Source of the DNA: Pedobacter jeongneungensis
GTDB lineage: Bacteria; Bacteroidota; Bacteroidia; Sphingobacteriales; Sphingobacteriaceae
DNA: 64,000 nucleotides
Reading direction: 5' to 3'
Assembly: GCF_000633455.1 (NCBI RefSeq)
Contig: NZ_AYMG01000013.1
Location: 310,001 to 374,000, forward strand
Shown here: one piece after another, positions 62,436 to 64,000 of the stretch
Layout of the letters: each line of letters opens with the position of its first letter
How positions within the stretch are numbered: the first letter of the stretch is position 1
Notes under the pieces: generated by a model
Told to the model about the DNA's origin: nothing
Database searches by the model: none
The model's input: only the letters and a program-made list of their open reading frames with translations
Program-made: the position numbers and the translations under genes

Positions 62436-62888
62436 ATGTCTACATTAAAATCTAAACTATATCAGCTTTGCTTAACTTTTATTCAAAACAGGATAGAAAA
62501 CATTGAATATTCGCTGCAGCAAGCCAGGCAGGCTTCTAATGATGATACGAAAAGCAGTGCGGGCGATAAATATGAAACCACAAGAGAAATGATGCAGCAG
62601 GAGATGGACCGCAACAATAAATTACTTTATGAAGCGGGACAACAGAAAATCGCTCTGCAACAGATCGAAAATGTAGAATCGGATCAGGTTATTAAAAACG
62701 GGAGCGTGGTATTAACTTCCGAAGGTAATTTTTACATCAGCATCAGTGCTGGAGAATTAAACGCTGAAGGACAGAAATTTTTTGCTGTATCTCAGGCTTC
62801 GCCGATTGGCAAATTCCTGATCGGGAAAGCGAAAAACGAAAGTTTTAAGTTTAACGGCAAGGAATATATTGTAAAACAGATATTATAA
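62436..62888 (+). CDS. Small GreA/GreB-like protein
   Basis: A 150-residue protein with the two-domain plan of Gre factors: an N-terminal helical hairpin (about 1-75, with SSAGDKYETTREMMQQEMDR at the turn) and a C-terminal FKBP-like domain in which ASPIGKFLIGKAKNESF corresponds to the Gre 'SPIGxALIGKKxGDxV' block, ending EYIVKQIL. The acidic residues of the hairpin tip (Asp, Glu) are plausible. Relatives are often misnamed 3-oxoacyl-ACP synthase. A true transcript-cleavage role is inferred only. Confidence 0.72.
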   Translation: MSTLKSKLYQLCLTFIQNRIENIEYSLQQARQASNDDTKSSAGDKYETTREMMQQEMDRNNKLLYEAGQQKIALQQIENVESDQVIKNGSVVLTSEGNFYISISAGELNAEGQKFFAVSQASPIGKFLIGKAKNESFKFNGKEYIVKQIL

Positions 62889-62993
62889 AAGTTTTCAGTG
62901 GGCAGTTTGCAATTGCAGTTAACCCATTAATTTCCGCTGATTTAAGATGATAAGTGCAGAAATATTTTCCAGTTGGCGGTTTTTAATTTTCAT

Positions 62994-63023
62994 TTAACCA
63001 GTTTAAACAATTAACCGATTAAC
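62994..63023. repeat. Octamer-like 'ATTAACC' array
   Basis: Units such as ATTTAACC, AATTAACC, GATTAACC lie just after the stop of the DUF3298 gene, mirroring the array at 985-1034. Confidence 0.55.
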
Positions 63024-63032
63024 CACCACTAA

Positions 63033-64000
63033 CTATTTTATCCCCATCCTTTGTGAAAAAGCTGGTATTAAATAAGTCTTTAAATCTGTGTAAGGCACAA
63101 ATACTACAATCTGTCCCTGGGCATAACTAGCTACTTCGTAAGGGTTGTACATAAAAGCAATCCCATTGGAGTTGAAATAAAAGTTATTATTCGGTTTTAT
63201 AAAATCGTCAAATAGCACAGTACTTAGTGCATCTTTGGCTTTAATATTATATTCTTTACGGAGATTACGTTCTAGAATGCCCTGTAAAGTATTAGAATCT
63301 ATTTTAACAATGTCGCCAAGCACCATTTGTTTTTTGTTCTTTACATCCAAACAATACATTACACTGCTGTAATTGCCATGTGCGCCACCGGTATAAGCAT
63401 CAGCCAGGAAATCGATTACTACATAGCCATTATCATTATAGCTTATAGATTGCTGACTATTGTTGGTATAATTCATCCAGGCCTGAAAATCATCGCCACG
63501 ACCATCTTTTGATTGCTCGGCAACCTGCGATTTATAATCTTTAAAATAGTCAGCAGCAATATTTTTAAAACCGATTGAACGGTCAACCTGCGATTTTATT
63601 CCCAATATCTTTTTAAGCTCAGTATTTAACCAGTTACCATATTCATCAGTATTTTTACTTTCGAGGTATTCAAAACTAATCTGTGCCGCAGGCGATTTGG
63701 CTTGATTGGCAAAGGCCTTAACCGAATCTTCGTAAATACCTGCATTGAACGGATAACTCCCATCTGGATATTTTTCTGTCAAAGCAATCGTAAATTTTTT
63801 GGTTTTATCTCCGCTTTCCCATGTGCCGTTAAAGCCATTTCCATTCCATTTTAAGGCTAAATGCGGCGATTTAAAATCCCGAGTAAAGTACGATTCGTAA
63901 TAACTGTATTCGGTAAGCACAATACTATCTTTACCAATCAGGGTATCGGTTGATAGGTTAAGCCATGAGCCATCGTAATAATAGGCGCCACTCACGTCAT
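63033..64000 (-). CDS. DUF3298/DUF4163 protein, 5' end outside the window
   Basis: About 322 codons of a beta-rich envelope protein; the frame runs open to the window edge, so the N-terminus is missing. The C-terminal domain has the RsiV-like DUF3298 pattern: FLADAYTGGAHGNYSSVMYC (about 193-212), LDVKNKKQMVLGDIV, and FYFNSNGIAFMYNPYEVASY near the end. Bacteroidota relatives are usually lipoproteins, and this family may bind peptidoglycan or lysozyme; no anti-sigma half is visible. Confidence 0.85.
   Translation of the reverse strand, partial: DVSGAYYYDGSWLNLSTDTLIGKDSIVLTEYSYYESYFTRDFKSPHLALKWNGNGFNGTWESGDKTKKFTIALTEKYPDGSYPFNAGIYEDSVKAFANQAKSPAAQISFEYLESKNTDEYGNWLNTELKKILGIKSQVDRSIGFKNIAADYFKDYKSQVAEQSKDGRGDDFQAWMNYTNNSQQSISYNDNGYVVIDFLADAYTGGAHGNYSSVMYCLDVKNKKQMVLGDIVKIDSNTLQGILERNLRKEYNIKAKDALSTVLFDDFIKPNNNFYFNSNGIAFMYNPYEVASYAQGQIVVFVPYTDLKTYLIPAFSQRMGIK

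Overview
This window reads as chromosomal DNA of a Bacteroidota bacterium, most likely Sphingobacteriaceae (Pedobacter or a close relative). The support is a single-chain SecDF fusion, a secreted esterase with a type IX secretion C-terminal sorting domain, lipoproteins with a Cys-Lys-Lys start, candidate promoters of the TAnnTTTG type, an AT-rich base composition, and many short intergenic palindromes. The assignment is inference from gene content; no rRNA or tRNA gene was seen.

Layout. 1-8.2 kb (mostly minus): the end of an HMG-CoA lyase gene, type II NADH dehydrogenase, secDF, then folA and thyA separated by a four-helix-bundle gene flanked by inverted octamer repeats. 8.4-15 kb (mostly plus): ispE, an OsmC-like protein, a PLP sulfhydrylase (metZ), a converging lipoprotein gene, a 42-bp tandem repeat array, an AlkD-like protein, a pirin and a degenerate receiver-like protein. 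15.2-18.3 kb: lapA-like gene downstream of a large surface protein with peptidase, propeller and barrel parts. 18.3-20.5 kb: a gene-free stretch with a strong T excess on the plus strand. 20.5-25.6 kb: tgt-lptG-eamA operon (minus), a glycosyltransferase and rsmG (plus). 25.6-29 kb: blaI-M56 sensor pair and an M28 peptidase lipoprotein. 29.2-35.3 kb: smc and pcrA. 35.6-44 kb: a DUF493 protein, a paired PH-domain system, a T9SS esterase, an M20 dipeptidase, GH43, and an OmpA/helix-hairpin-helix pair. 44.4-47.7 kb: an MFS transporter diverging from a Fe(II)/2OG oxygenase and a PRMT-like methyltransferase. 47.8-54.9 kb: GH25, dipeptide epimerase, YhcG-type nuclease, YyaL, SlyD and tandem Uma2 genes. 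55-58.4 kb: an ECF sigma factor overlapping a membrane-spanning partner, then two secreted proteins. 58.5-64 kb: an ABC-F ATPase, an alpha-solenoid protein, nitroreductase, DUF1801, a GreA-like protein and a DUF3298 protein running off the window.

Most genes are housekeeping. The most promising candidate for an undescribed system is the three-gene cassette at 44.4-47.7 kb: a PRMT-like methyltransferase that keeps the double-glutamate loop, a phytanoyl-CoA-type dioxygenase just upstream, and a divergent exporter. This resembles a minimal small-molecule or guanidine modification unit. The second theme is intergenic DNA: several families of short palindromic elements (some nested or splitting a terminator), a nearly symmetric 212-bp palindrome, and arrays with 7-8 nt periodicity, one of which supplies the start codon of folA.
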